DNA from: Chaetoceros tenuissimus
Lineage: Eukaryota; Bacillariophyta; Thalassiosirophyceae; Chaetocerotales; Chaetocerotaceae
DNA length: 64,000 bases
Direction: 5' to 3'
NCBI GenBank assembly: GCA_021927905.1
Contig: BLLK01000038.1
Span: 558,001-622,000, forward strand
This document shows positions 30,061 to 39,585 of the stretch, piece by piece; position 1 is the first letter of the stretch, and each line of letters opens with the position of its first letter. Below the pieces are notes generated by a model. The model made no database searches and was not told the origin of the DNA. It saw only the letters and a program-made list of their open reading frames with translations. The position numbers and the translations under genes are program-made.

Positions 30061-30615
30061 TTTGTTATTAAATTTGACGGTTTTGTTTTCTACTGTTCCT
30101 TGTGATTTTAATTCTAATTATTCTTATCTTTTCATAGTTGAAACAAATGGTTTGTATGCATGTTATGCAGTCTTGCCACTTTCATTAAAGGTAGGGAGAG
30201 GGAGTAGTAATTGATGGTTGATGGGACGAGGAGGTTGCAACACGTCGTCGGCTTTATTTTTGTTCTGGTATAACGGTCATTTGCCGGAAGGTACGAAAAA
30301 AAAGAAAAAAGAAAGAAGGGAGGAACGAAAAAATTGTCGGTCCAAATCGTCATTATAAGACAAACATTGACAATGTCAAGCTGAATTATATGTCTTTATA
30401 AGACAAAAAAGACATGGAACAAGATACGTAGTTGCTGGTAGTTTTGTAGTTAGTTCAACAACAGCTTCAACTCCTCCCATGCTCTTCTTCGACTCATGAA
30501 GTTATGCATTGCATTAAGTTTGCGGTGGCATAAATTTATGTCAATGAATTATACATCTAGATTCTATATGAAAATAAAAAATATATTCGTATGTTGAGGA
30601 ATTTGGTTTTTTTCT
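30061..30615. other. Intergenic, small repeats
   Basis: Between two leftward genes. The 12-mer TTATAAGACAAA occurs near 30354 and again about 42 bp further on. Between them is the small palindrome ACATTGACAATGT. A purine-rich run lies at about 30296-30330. No gene was seen. Confidence 0.45.
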
Positions 30616-33600
30616 TTAAAAGTGTTTGCTTATTGAATGGATAGTATCAACAGCCATCCAGATCTTTGAGTTCAAGCTTCTTTCAATATTTTCCTCAAGA
30701 AATATGACTGCTTCGTCATCACTCAAATCTACGCAGAATCTATCATGTGCAAATTTCAAAGCATCCACTGGATCTTGATTCTTTGAAATATCAGGAATAT
30801 AAGCTTCAGTCATTGACTGCATTAAAGTCATGAGGATTCGGACACTGCTATGTTGTCTAAGACTGACAAATGCAGCACCAGCTAAAGACAGAAACTTGGC
30901 AAAGTTGTCACTATCTTTTCCTCCCATTCCATTGACCATGTCTTCCGTGATTCGCATTGGTAAGAAAGTCTTTGGATCTTGACCTAGAATGAATGAATAG
31001 TCACAATGGAGAAAGTGCCCATCCGGGTGAAGAAGCAAGTTATCCGTATGACGGTCTCCAACACCGAGAAGATATGTCACGACACAATAACCAGCACAGC
31101 TCTTCACAAAGTTGTCCATGACATCCTTCTTGATAAAGTATGGAGCATCGGGATCATATGCATTAGTTCGTAAAAAGTCTTGAATAGGGTTGCTTGCTGT
31201 TGAGGTCGAAGCAGTCTTGCCCTTTTTAATTGATCTGAGAGACTCGTGCTTGCACCATTTCCCAGATCTCTTGAAAGTAGCCGAAGAATCAGATACAATT
31301 TCCTTCGAATTTCTTGATTCATTCTCTGATTTCTTGTCAGAATTTGCGCTTGTATTATTACAAACTTCCGAAAGTGATATTGCTCCAGGTACCCATTCAA
31401 TAAACCCCTTATTTTCACCGACTGGGATGCACCTGTATGTTTTCATTTTCAAGTCTAGACCTGATGCTTTGAGAATTTTATCACAGACACCTATAAATTG
31501 GATGGCGAGCATTTCTTGCCTCATGTCCTCGTCATGTTTGTACAGAAGCATTCGTCTCTGATTTAAACCGGTATCAATTTCAGCATCTTGAGCTGTAACC
31601 AAATAATTGGATTCGGTTGTGATTTCCAACTCCACTGATAATTCCCTTGATAATCCTTCTTCAATTGGTATTCCACTTTGATCAAATTCGATATCTGTGT
31701 CGAATGAAGTAATATTCAACTTACAAGTCATTTGTTTCTGAGTGTTTGGAGTAGACCAAATTGTACTAATATCAACGAATGCAAATCCTTCTTCTTTCAA
31801 AGCATCTTCATTTGATGAATCAACCTTTCCATCTTTACTTAGTACGGAAGATAGTTTAATCTCAACGGTTCTTGGTTTATTCTCGAGCCTAGATTCGAAT
31901 TCCAATTCGTTGCCGTGATCCCATCGCTGAGTTGTTGAGCCATAGTATGGCTCCATGACACTTCTTCCAGTAGATTGAACATTACCTAATATTGATGCAT
32001 GTACTACATACGGACCACTGCTACCCTCTAATCCTTTTCCCCGAACGGAAACAACTCGAACATTCACTCTATGTAGCATACCTTGAGTAATGGTGTTGCC
32101 AGCTGTTGCCATTGTATTTGGATTTGGACATGAATTGAAGCAAAGCAGAAGTGGGAAATGAGCACTTGGAAGAATGAAACTTTCGTCAGGAACAACAGAA
32201 AGAAGCACCTCTCTAGAGTCCATTGGATTCAGGACAGGAGACCAGTGTCGTTTAGCTTCGCCATTCTTTTTATTCTTTTTGTCATTCAAAGCAGTCAAAC
32301 CGTTTCGCATATTTGAGGTGCAATCTGCTAGTGCTTTGTCTTTGCTTGCACTCCATGGTTGAAGTGCCCATTCAGTCAACTTTTGACTGAAGGATTTCAG
32401 GAGAGAATTTTCGACGTCTTTACAAACATCGTCCAGGTGAGATATAAACCAACCCATGTTTTCGAATAAGTCAGGGATTGAAGGCAAATCAATAAGAACT
32501 GCACCTCCCATATAATGAGAGTTGCTAGTTTCAGAACCTTTCCTTAAGATGGAAGTTGGTAGCATTTTCTTCTTTTTCCCAACATTTCTTTTAGATTGAG
32601 CTGTCTTTGATGAGGAGTCTGAATGTTTGATATCAATTGATTCGCTCACAACAAATGAACTGGAGAGGCCAGAATCTATGTCACTATTTCTTTTCGATTT
32701 TGATTTGAAAATCTTTCCTATCTTTGAACGAATCTTGTTACCTCCCCTCTTTCCACTATGGGAATCCTGTACACTATAGGAGAAATGGCTGATTGTGGAT
32801 GAACTTTGGAGTGAATCATAGTCATAAATCCCATCGAACGATACTGAGTCTGGTGACGCCAGTGCTTGTACAGAATTGGTTTGTGTTTCTTTTTCTATAA
32901 GCCTCATCTTCAAATAACGATGAGATGCAGTGAACATTTCTAGTGCCTCAGGTTTGAGCTTTGCATATGTTGCTGCAAATGATCGAAGAAGAAAATGAAA
33001 GCACTGACATAAATCGTCATTATGTAAAGCCTGAATTGACAATGATTAGAATCAATGTAATGAGTAGTTCATATCACTATAGATACTTCGATAACTTACC
33101 ACGTCCACCACAATATCTATCATCTCTTCCACAGCTGCCTTATTTCTCGCCTTAATTGCTTCATTGACATTTTCATACGCTTCTGAATCGCCTATTTTGT
33201 CCATAGTATTAAGTAAATTTTCAGAAGACATGAGCGCAACCATTTGAAGTAAGAAAGAGTGAATAATGGTGGTTGCTTCTGGATCAGCTTTCAAAGCTCT
33301 TAGGAGAGACATATTTGACTCGACTGTATGCAAAGCCATAGTTTCACTATTTGAAATATTTTTGGCGACAAGCAATGCTGACTTTCCTCCACTTCCGCCA
33401 GTCATTCCTCCTTGTGAAATAAACTTTTCCTCGTTGTATTCAGCAGCTTGCATACGAAGACAAAGCATCAGTGCATCAAGATTGTTCCACAAAGGCATGA
33501 TTTCTTTCCATTGCAACAAAGGACACTCATTCTTATATTTCTTCTCAGATTCTCTCAAAGATTTGGCAAGAGAGATTTCGTCTGCTCTCATACCATGCTG

Positions 33601-35019
33601 CATTGTCAATGCTTTGTCTGACATGATTTGCTCAAATGACACAGTTTTTGCTGTTCCGTTTCTCCCAAGAGCAGATAGACCCCGTTTCATCCCAGTTGGA
33701 GCTGCAATTTCTCCTGCTGCGACACGATTTGCCAGCTCGGAGATAAAGTCATGATCTAATCCCGAGGTCTCTGGTGCATAATTCGCACCTGTGCCACAAG
33801 AAAAGAAACTTCCTACGCCATACTCAGTCGGATTCTCTTTAGGCCTTTGTTTCTTTGCCAATAAGTTCACTTTCCTGAAACGCACACCATTGATGCTTTG
33901 AAATTTATTATTCTCATTTTGCTCAGGGCTAGTCTCTCCCTTTTTGGTGTGAAAGTTTGTTCGACTAGCGGCTGGGGTGAAGATACAAACAATGCGGATA
34001 TCCTTGCCTTTTGCAAACTGATCTTTAAGTTCCATTGCCGTGTCAAGATGATCTAGCTCTCTCATACTCTTGCTGTTAATTGCTGCAACAAGACATCCTC
34101 TTCTGACGCCTGCCTTTTGAGCAAAAGCATAAGATCTTTGGACAAGTGCAAAATTTCCACATGGAGCCCATGAAATACCAAAAGGAGCACTTGTCAAAAG
34201 CACGGTTGTATAAATTTGTCCATCCTTGATAAATGTCATTGCTACTGGTCCTGAAATACCTTTCGAAGTGTTGTTGCTTCCATCATCCTTTTCTTCTCTT
34301 GTAGCCTTTAAAGTATTCTGTCCAATATTTGAAAAATGCCCTTCATAAACCCACAATCTTTCCAAAAGTTTATGAGCCGGTTCACCGAGAACTCCCATTC
34401 CGTTGATTTCAATCAAAACACTTCCAGGTACAATTCCAGCTGAAAACGCTTCACTTTCAATATCCACCATCCTAACATAGACTCCAATTGGAATTCTACT
34501 CAAAGTAACACCAACCTTTTGCCTTGGCGAAGGTTCATTTTTTGAATCTGACTTTGGAGATTCAATATTTGCACAATAACTTAAATACGATGGGATCTGA
34601 GCCAGACCCATTCCTTCTTTTGGAGGAGTGTACATTTCATCTGTAGGAAAGCTATCAAGAGGAAAGAAATCTGTTCCAAACATGGCATCAATCCATTCTT
34701 GTCTCACGTCATTTCTAAAAATAGGGGAGGTAGTGGTGCTATCCGCCAACAACGTCTTTTTGGGTGACTGTACTTTTGGTTGTTCAGGAGCTAGCTGGAT
34801 AGATTTTCCATCGGGAGAAACAACCAGATCTGTTTTGGATCCGATATATGTCAGAGTGTCGTGTGCTTTTCGTTCAACTTGTATTGGTGAAGTATTTGCA
34901 GAGAATGAACCTGACATTGTCTCATTTGTTGGGTTTGTGTTAATTTTTGTCGGTTGTGGCTTTGGTGCTGTGCCTTGTTTGGCAGCATCGGCTTTATTCT
35001 TCTTGCTCCCAAATGCCAT
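30616..35019 (-). CDS. PDZ-PDZ-PI3-kinase with a C2 insert
   Basis: Exons 33100-35019 and 30616-33030, with a 69-bp intron, encode 1444 aa. Two PDZ-like domains (about residues 169-275 and 279-350) are shown by VGVTLSRIPIGVYVRMVD with AGIVPGSVLIEING, and FGISWAPCGNFALVQRS with AGVRRGCLVAAINS. A long helical stretch follows. The kinase is of the PI3K/Vps34 class. N-lobe strand VVPDESFILPSAHFPLLLCF lies at ~920-938. Then a C2-like domain (~958-1112; RVNVRVVSVRGKGLEG, RWDHGNELEFES) intervenes before LLYKHDEDMRQEMLAIQF (~1135), GFIEWVPGA, SCAGYCVVTYLLGVGDRHTDN (catalytic loop, ~1296) and HFLHCDYSFILGQDPK. The usual DFG reads DYS here. It may make 3-phosphoinositides at a PDZ-anchored membrane site. 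Activity is unproven. Confidence 0.82.
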
Positions 35020-35351
35020 CTGTTGGAATTATTTCTACTTTGATATTTGAAAGGTTTGGACTGAAGACTTAATGTCTATGGGTGCTTCTTAGGAAATAGC
35101 TTTTGTTGAAATTACTTCATGTTTCACATGTTCATGAGGAGATCTCGTTGTGCGAAGTGCGAACCTTTGCCGCCAATTACAAATTCAATCCCACAAAAAT
35201 GGATCTTGGAAAAGGATGAGAGGAATGTCAAAATTTAAACTACCAAGTCGATGAGGCTAAAAAAGAAGAATCCTTTTTTCATCCATGGAAGACATCAACC
35301 ATCGAACATCGAAGCATCTACGATGAGTATCCATACTTTTGCTCTTTTGCG
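35020..35351. other. Divergent promoter region
   Basis: 332 bp between the start codons of the PI3-kinase (leftward) and the next rightward gene. No motif was recognised beyond AT-rich sequence. Confidence 0.4.
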
Positions 35352-36626
35352 ATGAAGATACTTTTCATCTTGTTTCTGAAAGTGCTAGTGGCATACTCTT
35401 TTGTTATACCACTGAAACACGGACCAAACATAGACAAGAAGAACTTTTTTCAACCTCATGCTAGTTCTTCAAGTCTTGTCGACACCATCAAAAGAGATGG
35501 AATCGATGTGCAATCGACTTTATGGGATTTCACCGAATACTTTTCATCCATGGTAGATCCAAGTATTCAACGATTCTACTCGATTTCCAAGCCTCCTACA
35601 GGCGAACTCATTCATCAACACTGTCCTGTAAGAGAATTAGGTGTGACTTGGGATGCCTTGACATTGTTGAAATATTGGAAAGAGAATCAAGAATGGATAA
35701 TGGAGCATGGAAAACAACATGAATTTGCTTCTCATTATCAGAAGATTGCTTCGGTGGTAAAATCTACTATACATTCATATATTAGTTCTTGCATAAAGTT
35801 TGAAGATTATCTGCTTGTCGATTCGAACTATTTGCGGGAGAGATCCAATATTGCTCACTCAGGATTATTAGTGTTATCATGTATATATGCCATTGAAGCT
35901 TCAATCATTGATGCTACGGAAATATCTCCGGTTGTGAATGGTCTCGTCAAGGGAATTTTACGAATGCAGAACCCAAATGGATCATTTCGCATCGAATATG
36001 GGTATGAAGATGTATATAAAATGATTGAATTTTATCCTGGAGAAGCAATGGTTGGACTGATGGAATTTTACGAAAAAGGAAATGAATTGCATATCTCAAA
36101 TGATTATGAAATTCGTCAAGCTATAGCACTGGCGATGAAAAATGCTCTTGGATTTTATTCAGAACTTTACAAAAATGGTGATGTAGACGTGAATTACAAT
36201 ATTTGGCAAGTACAAGCTTTCTCTAGATTATTCCGCATTTTTCATGTCCAAAACGATGTTGATGAATCATTATGTACAGACTACTGTATAACGCTATGTC
36301 AAGGCATAGTCAACTCTGGTGCATGGAGAATGCTTGGAAGAGGACAAAGCTTCTATCCAAATCTTCAAACAGTTGAAATCGTAGTTGGTCTTGATGCTCT
36401 CATGGAGGGAATATCAATCGCAAGAGCACATTCACTGGATAATGAGATTCAGCGCTTGGAAATTAATGCTCGTAATGCAATTAGCTTTGTTATATTTTCC
36501 ATAGATCAAATAGATGTCAGTGCATTAGTGGGTAGAGGTGGACTAGGCTTTGGGGGTCTGACAATTATGGAACAGAGACTTGATGTGACTGGTCATGCTG
36601 TTCATGCATTTGTAAAAATAGATTGA
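35352..36626 (+). CDS. Plastid or secretory-targeted alpha/alpha-barrel-like protein
   Basis: One exon, 424 aa. The signal peptide MKILFILFLKVLVAYSFVIP ends at an ASAF-like AYSF motif, suggesting plastid import. The rest is mostly helical, with repeated helix pairs and glycine-containing turns: HSGLLVLSCIYAIEASIID, NGLVKGILRMQNPNGSFRIEY, YPGEAMVGLMEFYEKG, YNIWQVQAFSRLFRIFH. The phrase ILRMQNPNGSF followed by PGEAM is what alpha/alpha-toroid proteins show (terpene cyclase, prenyltransferase and glycosidase-type barrels). No DXDD or zinc motif was seen, so no reaction can be named. Confidence 0.65.
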   Translation: MKILFILFLKVLVAYSFVIPLKHGPNIDKKNFFQPHASSSSLVDTIKRDGIDVQSTLWDFTEYFSSMVDPSIQRFYSISKPPTGELIHQHCPVRELGVTWDALTLLKYWKENQEWIMEHGKQHEFASHYQKIASVVKSTIHSYISSCIKFEDYLLVDSNYLRERSNIAHSGLLVLSCIYAIEASIIDATEISPVVNGLVKGILRMQNPNGSFRIEYGYEDVYKMIEFYPGEAMVGLMEFYEKGNELHISNDYEIRQAIALAMKNALGFYSELYKNGDVDVNYNIWQVQAFSRLFRIFHVQNDVDESLCTDYCITLCQGIVNSGAWRMLGRGQSFYPNLQTVEIVVGLDALMEGISIARAHSLDNEIQRLEINARNAISFVIFSIDQIDVSALVGRGGLGFGGLTIMEQRLDVTGHAVHAFVKID

Positions 36627-36713
36627 CAGACTTATGAAAATCTAGTATGATTGGTAAAATGTATCATTTACAGTATGTACATGTTGAATTTAAATTCTAC
36701 GATGTCATTTCTC

Positions 36714-37424
36714 TTAGACAATGTTCAAAACAAGGGGGTGAGGCAACGTTGAGAAAACTATAAGATATGTTTCACGTTTAACATCAACTCCCTTTTCCCT
36801 AAATTTGTGGTGATACTTATCAATCACTTTGTCAATGTTATTATTGATGCTGCAGGAGTATGCAATACAGACTATAATGAGAAAGAGGGTGATAAAGAAC
36901 AATATTAGTTTCCCAATAAAATAAAAGATCCAACAACCAATGTAGAGTAAATTGGAGGTATAACCGACCCAACGATCTAATTTCAATTGCAAGGTGATTT
37001 CTTGTGCAAAGTTGTTCCATGTTTCATCGTCTATATCTTTTATTTTCGAGTATTCATCTGTAGGTTTTACGGGTGGATCCCTTACACTCCAAAATGGAAA
37101 ATGTAGATAATCAGGGTTTACATTGTCCCACCCTCTTTTTCCAGGATAAACAAGAAAATATCCTTCACAACGAGGTCGGGCGGTGAAATGTGACACACCA
37201 GTATCGTTTTTAACTTTTTCCATCGATGTTTGGCTTGCATTCGTCTGCTCATTTTTGTATGACGAGCCGGGAAGAAGTTTAGATGTACTTGCATGTCCAC
37301 TTTGAGTTGCATTTGATTTAATACCATCAACGTGAAGCATGTAATTGCTGATGGCCTCTTCACTTTGTTTACCAATCTCCTCATCGTTGACGGATTCAGA
37401 TTTCTTTGCTGTGGCCATTTCCAT
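36714..37424 (-). CDS. Membrane protein of unknown function
   Basis: One exon, 236 aa. A polar N-terminal ~85 residues (Ser, Asn, Lys rich) precede a conserved-looking aromatic block, RCEGYFLVYPGKRGWDNVN and YLHFPFWSVRDPPVKPTDEY. Two close membrane spans follow, LLYIGCWIFYFIGKLILFF and ITLFLIIVCIAYSC, and then a basic tail. There is no signal peptide, so both ends are probably cytosolic around a hairpin. The family is not recognised. It converges with the preceding gene, 87 bp away. Confidence 0.65.
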   Translation of the reverse strand: MEMATAKKSESVNDEEIGKQSEEAISNYMLHVDGIKSNATQSGHASTSKLLPGSSYKNEQTNASQTSMEKVKNDTGVSHFTARPRCEGYFLVYPGKRGWDNVNPDYLHFPFWSVRDPPVKPTDEYSKIKDIDDETWNNFAQEITLQLKLDRWVGYTSNLLYIGCWIFYFIGKLILFFITLFLIIVCIAYSCSINNNIDKVIDKYHHKFREKGVDVKRETYLIVFSTLPHPLVLNIV

Positions 37425-37913
37425 TGTCTGTTCGCTTTATGACTTGTACACAATAGTAAGGGATGCTTGTCGCTTGTCTCAAGCAACGTATTCTGGAAGA
37501 ATGGAATCCTTGGAATTCTTTTTTCCTGGTAAATGCAAATCTTTGGTTTTGCCTATCTTGATTGGATTCTGATCTCTTTAGATCAAGCAGATCATATCAA
37601 TGCAAAAAGAATAGAAATAGGAAGAAGGCCAAGGTAACTTCTTCTAATGATAAGCAAAGATTGCCTACGTATTGCGTCTTCGTCATTGGTCATTTAGAAT
37701 TATTTGCTCTTCCGACAATCCGACCATTTATCCGCTCCGACCTCAAGACGGGACTCAAGATACCTAGCAGGTGTAGTACGTACTACACGCAACATCCAAC
37801 ATCCAACATCCATCATCCATCTCTATTTCTATCAAAAACAAATCTACCATTCTCACAGTTGTGTTCATCTTTTGATTTGGTTGAACCCATCAATAGATCT
37901 GAAATAGACATCA
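37425..37913. other. Divergent intergenic region with a perfect palindrome
   Basis: Holds GTGTAGTACGTACTACAC at 37771-37788, an 18-bp perfect palindrome, directly followed by short CAACATC repeats (37789-37815). It lies ~125 bp upstream of the DAO-type oxidoreductase start. No gene was seen. Confidence 0.6.
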
Positions 37914-39158
37914 ATGATCTGCATGAAATTAATCCAGCTGAATCTCTTGGTCGTATTTGTGTCTGCGTTCTCCCCTAATGCACAGATTAAACCAAAAACA
38001 ATAATGTCACTCTTAAAAGATGCGGAAGATGTTTCACAAAAGAAACACATCATAATTGCAGGAGCAGGAATAATTGGAACAAGTACAGCATATTATCTCT
38101 CAAAACACTTTTCAGATTCCATTTCAGCAATCACTATAATCGATCCATCGGGGAAAATTGCACCAGCAGCTTCTGGCAAGGCTGGAGGTTTCCTAGCTTT
38201 AGATTGGAATGACTACTCTTCTGTTGGACCTTTGTCTCGACGAAGCTTTGATCTTCATAGTCAACTAGCAAATGAATTTGGAAAGGAGACAATTATGTAT
38301 AGACGACTAACATGTGCTAGTATCAGTGTTCGCAATGGCGGAGGAGTAGGGAATAAACCTTCGGGGAAGAAATTGACAGGAGTTGAATGGGCTAGTGATT
38401 TGAACGAAGATAAAGACGCGGCTGGAGTCGCTGTAGGTTTTAGGCCATTAGGTGATGAAAGTACAATAGCACAAGTGCATCCAAAAATGCTTTGCGAAAC
38501 TCTTTGGAAAGCTGTGACAGAAAATAGTTCCATCGAGAGCAATATTGTAAAGGAAAAGGTTGTTGATTCTGTTCATGATGACAATGGGAATCTTACTGGA
38601 GTAACTTTAGGTGATGGCACCATTGTCAACGGAGATAGATTATTGTGGGCTACGGGTCCGTGGACTACAATTGGAAATTGTATGGTTGGTGTCAAGTATC
38701 ACTCTGTGTTGATTCCAACTGAAAAGGTATTGACACAGTCAGTGTTTTATGATGGCTTTGGCGATCCAGAAATTTATCCAAGACCTGATGGAACTGCATA
38801 TTGTTGCGGCTTTCCTGATGCTGCAGTAAAAGTAGTTGAAGAACCTGGAAAAGAAGAAGTCAGACAAGAAAAGGTTGATGAAATAGTCGATGCAGTGAGA
38901 AAATGTAGTGGAGGTAAGGAAGGAGCTTTAGGAAAAGAACCGCAATTAGCCCAGAGTTGCTATCTTCCGACAACTATAGATAATGTACCCATCATGGGAG
39001 AAATTGAAGGGAAAAATGGATGCTTTGTGGCATCAGGTCATTCATGCTGGGGAATCTTAAACGGTCCAGCTACAGGCGAGTCCATGGCTTCATTGATCAT
39101 GACTGGTGAAAGTAGGCATCTGAACTTGAGTTCCTTCAATCCTAATCGTTTTGGTTAG
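37914..39158 (+). CDS. FAD-dependent DAO-family oxidoreductase, plastid-targeted
   Basis: One exon, 414 aa from the ATG at 37914; the ATG at 37923 is an equally good start and would give a cleaner signal peptide, MKLIQLNLLVVFVSAFSPN. The SAFSP motif fits the diatom plastid-import consensus. The FAD-binding Rossmann motif is HIIIAGAGIIGTSTAYYLSK, followed by ITIIDPSGKIAPAASGKAGGF. The C-terminal FAD contact is GCFVASGHSCWGILNGPATGESMASLIMTGE. The GHSCWGI--APATG ending is like yeast TDA3-type proteins of the D-amino-acid-oxidase fold. The substrate could be an amine or amino acid, and is not deducible. Confidence 0.85.
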   Translation: MICMKLIQLNLLVVFVSAFSPNAQIKPKTIMSLLKDAEDVSQKKHIIIAGAGIIGTSTAYYLSKHFSDSISAITIIDPSGKIAPAASGKAGGFLALDWNDYSSVGPLSRRSFDLHSQLANEFGKETIMYRRLTCASISVRNGGGVGNKPSGKKLTGVEWASDLNEDKDAAGVAVGFRPLGDESTIAQVHPKMLCETLWKAVTENSSIESNIVKEKVVDSVHDDNGNLTGVTLGDGTIVNGDRLLWATGPWTTIGNCMVGVKYHSVLIPTEKVLTQSVFYDGFGDPEIYPRPDGTAYCCGFPDAAVKVVEEPGKEEVRQEKVDEIVDAVRKCSGGKEGALGKEPQLAQSCYLPTTIDNVPIMGEIEGKNGCFVASGHSCWGILNGPATGESMASLIMTGESRHLNLSSFNPNRFG

Positions 39159-39585
39159 CATTACTGCTTTTTGAAATTCAGTTTCTTCCAAATTCCTCTC
39201 TTTTGTAAAGACATGGATTCAGGCAAGGAATGTAATGTATGCAACAAAATGGATGAGGCAATATTGCACTCTTAAGTATCGTAATCACAGCTATGAAAAA
39301 ATGCCGATGCCATCCTACGTACGTACTATGTACTCCGTATCCATGAAACAGTCAATTTCCAGATTAGTGTAATTTCAATTCATTCATGGAGACAAATCTG
39401 ACAGCTTTCAAAGCACCAGGCTTCTCTTTTTCTTTACTTATTTGAAAAAAAGAACACCTTCACTCAGATACACACACTCTGATAACCTTTAAATAAATAT
39501 TAAATCTTTTTTCACAACTACATGTCAAAAAACAAAATAGAATTACTCTGATAATCAAGCAACTTATGAAATAATTGTTAAAAGA
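39159..39585. other. Intergenic, ACGTACGTAC motif
   Basis: Contains CTACGTACGTACTATG near 39316-39331, ~255 bp before the next start, and AT-rich DNA. No gene was seen. Confidence 0.4.

Noticed and set aside
33031-33099. PI3-kinase region read as two separate genes
   Set aside because: The two frames join through a 69-bp GT-AG intron, and no start or promoter is evident for the second part.
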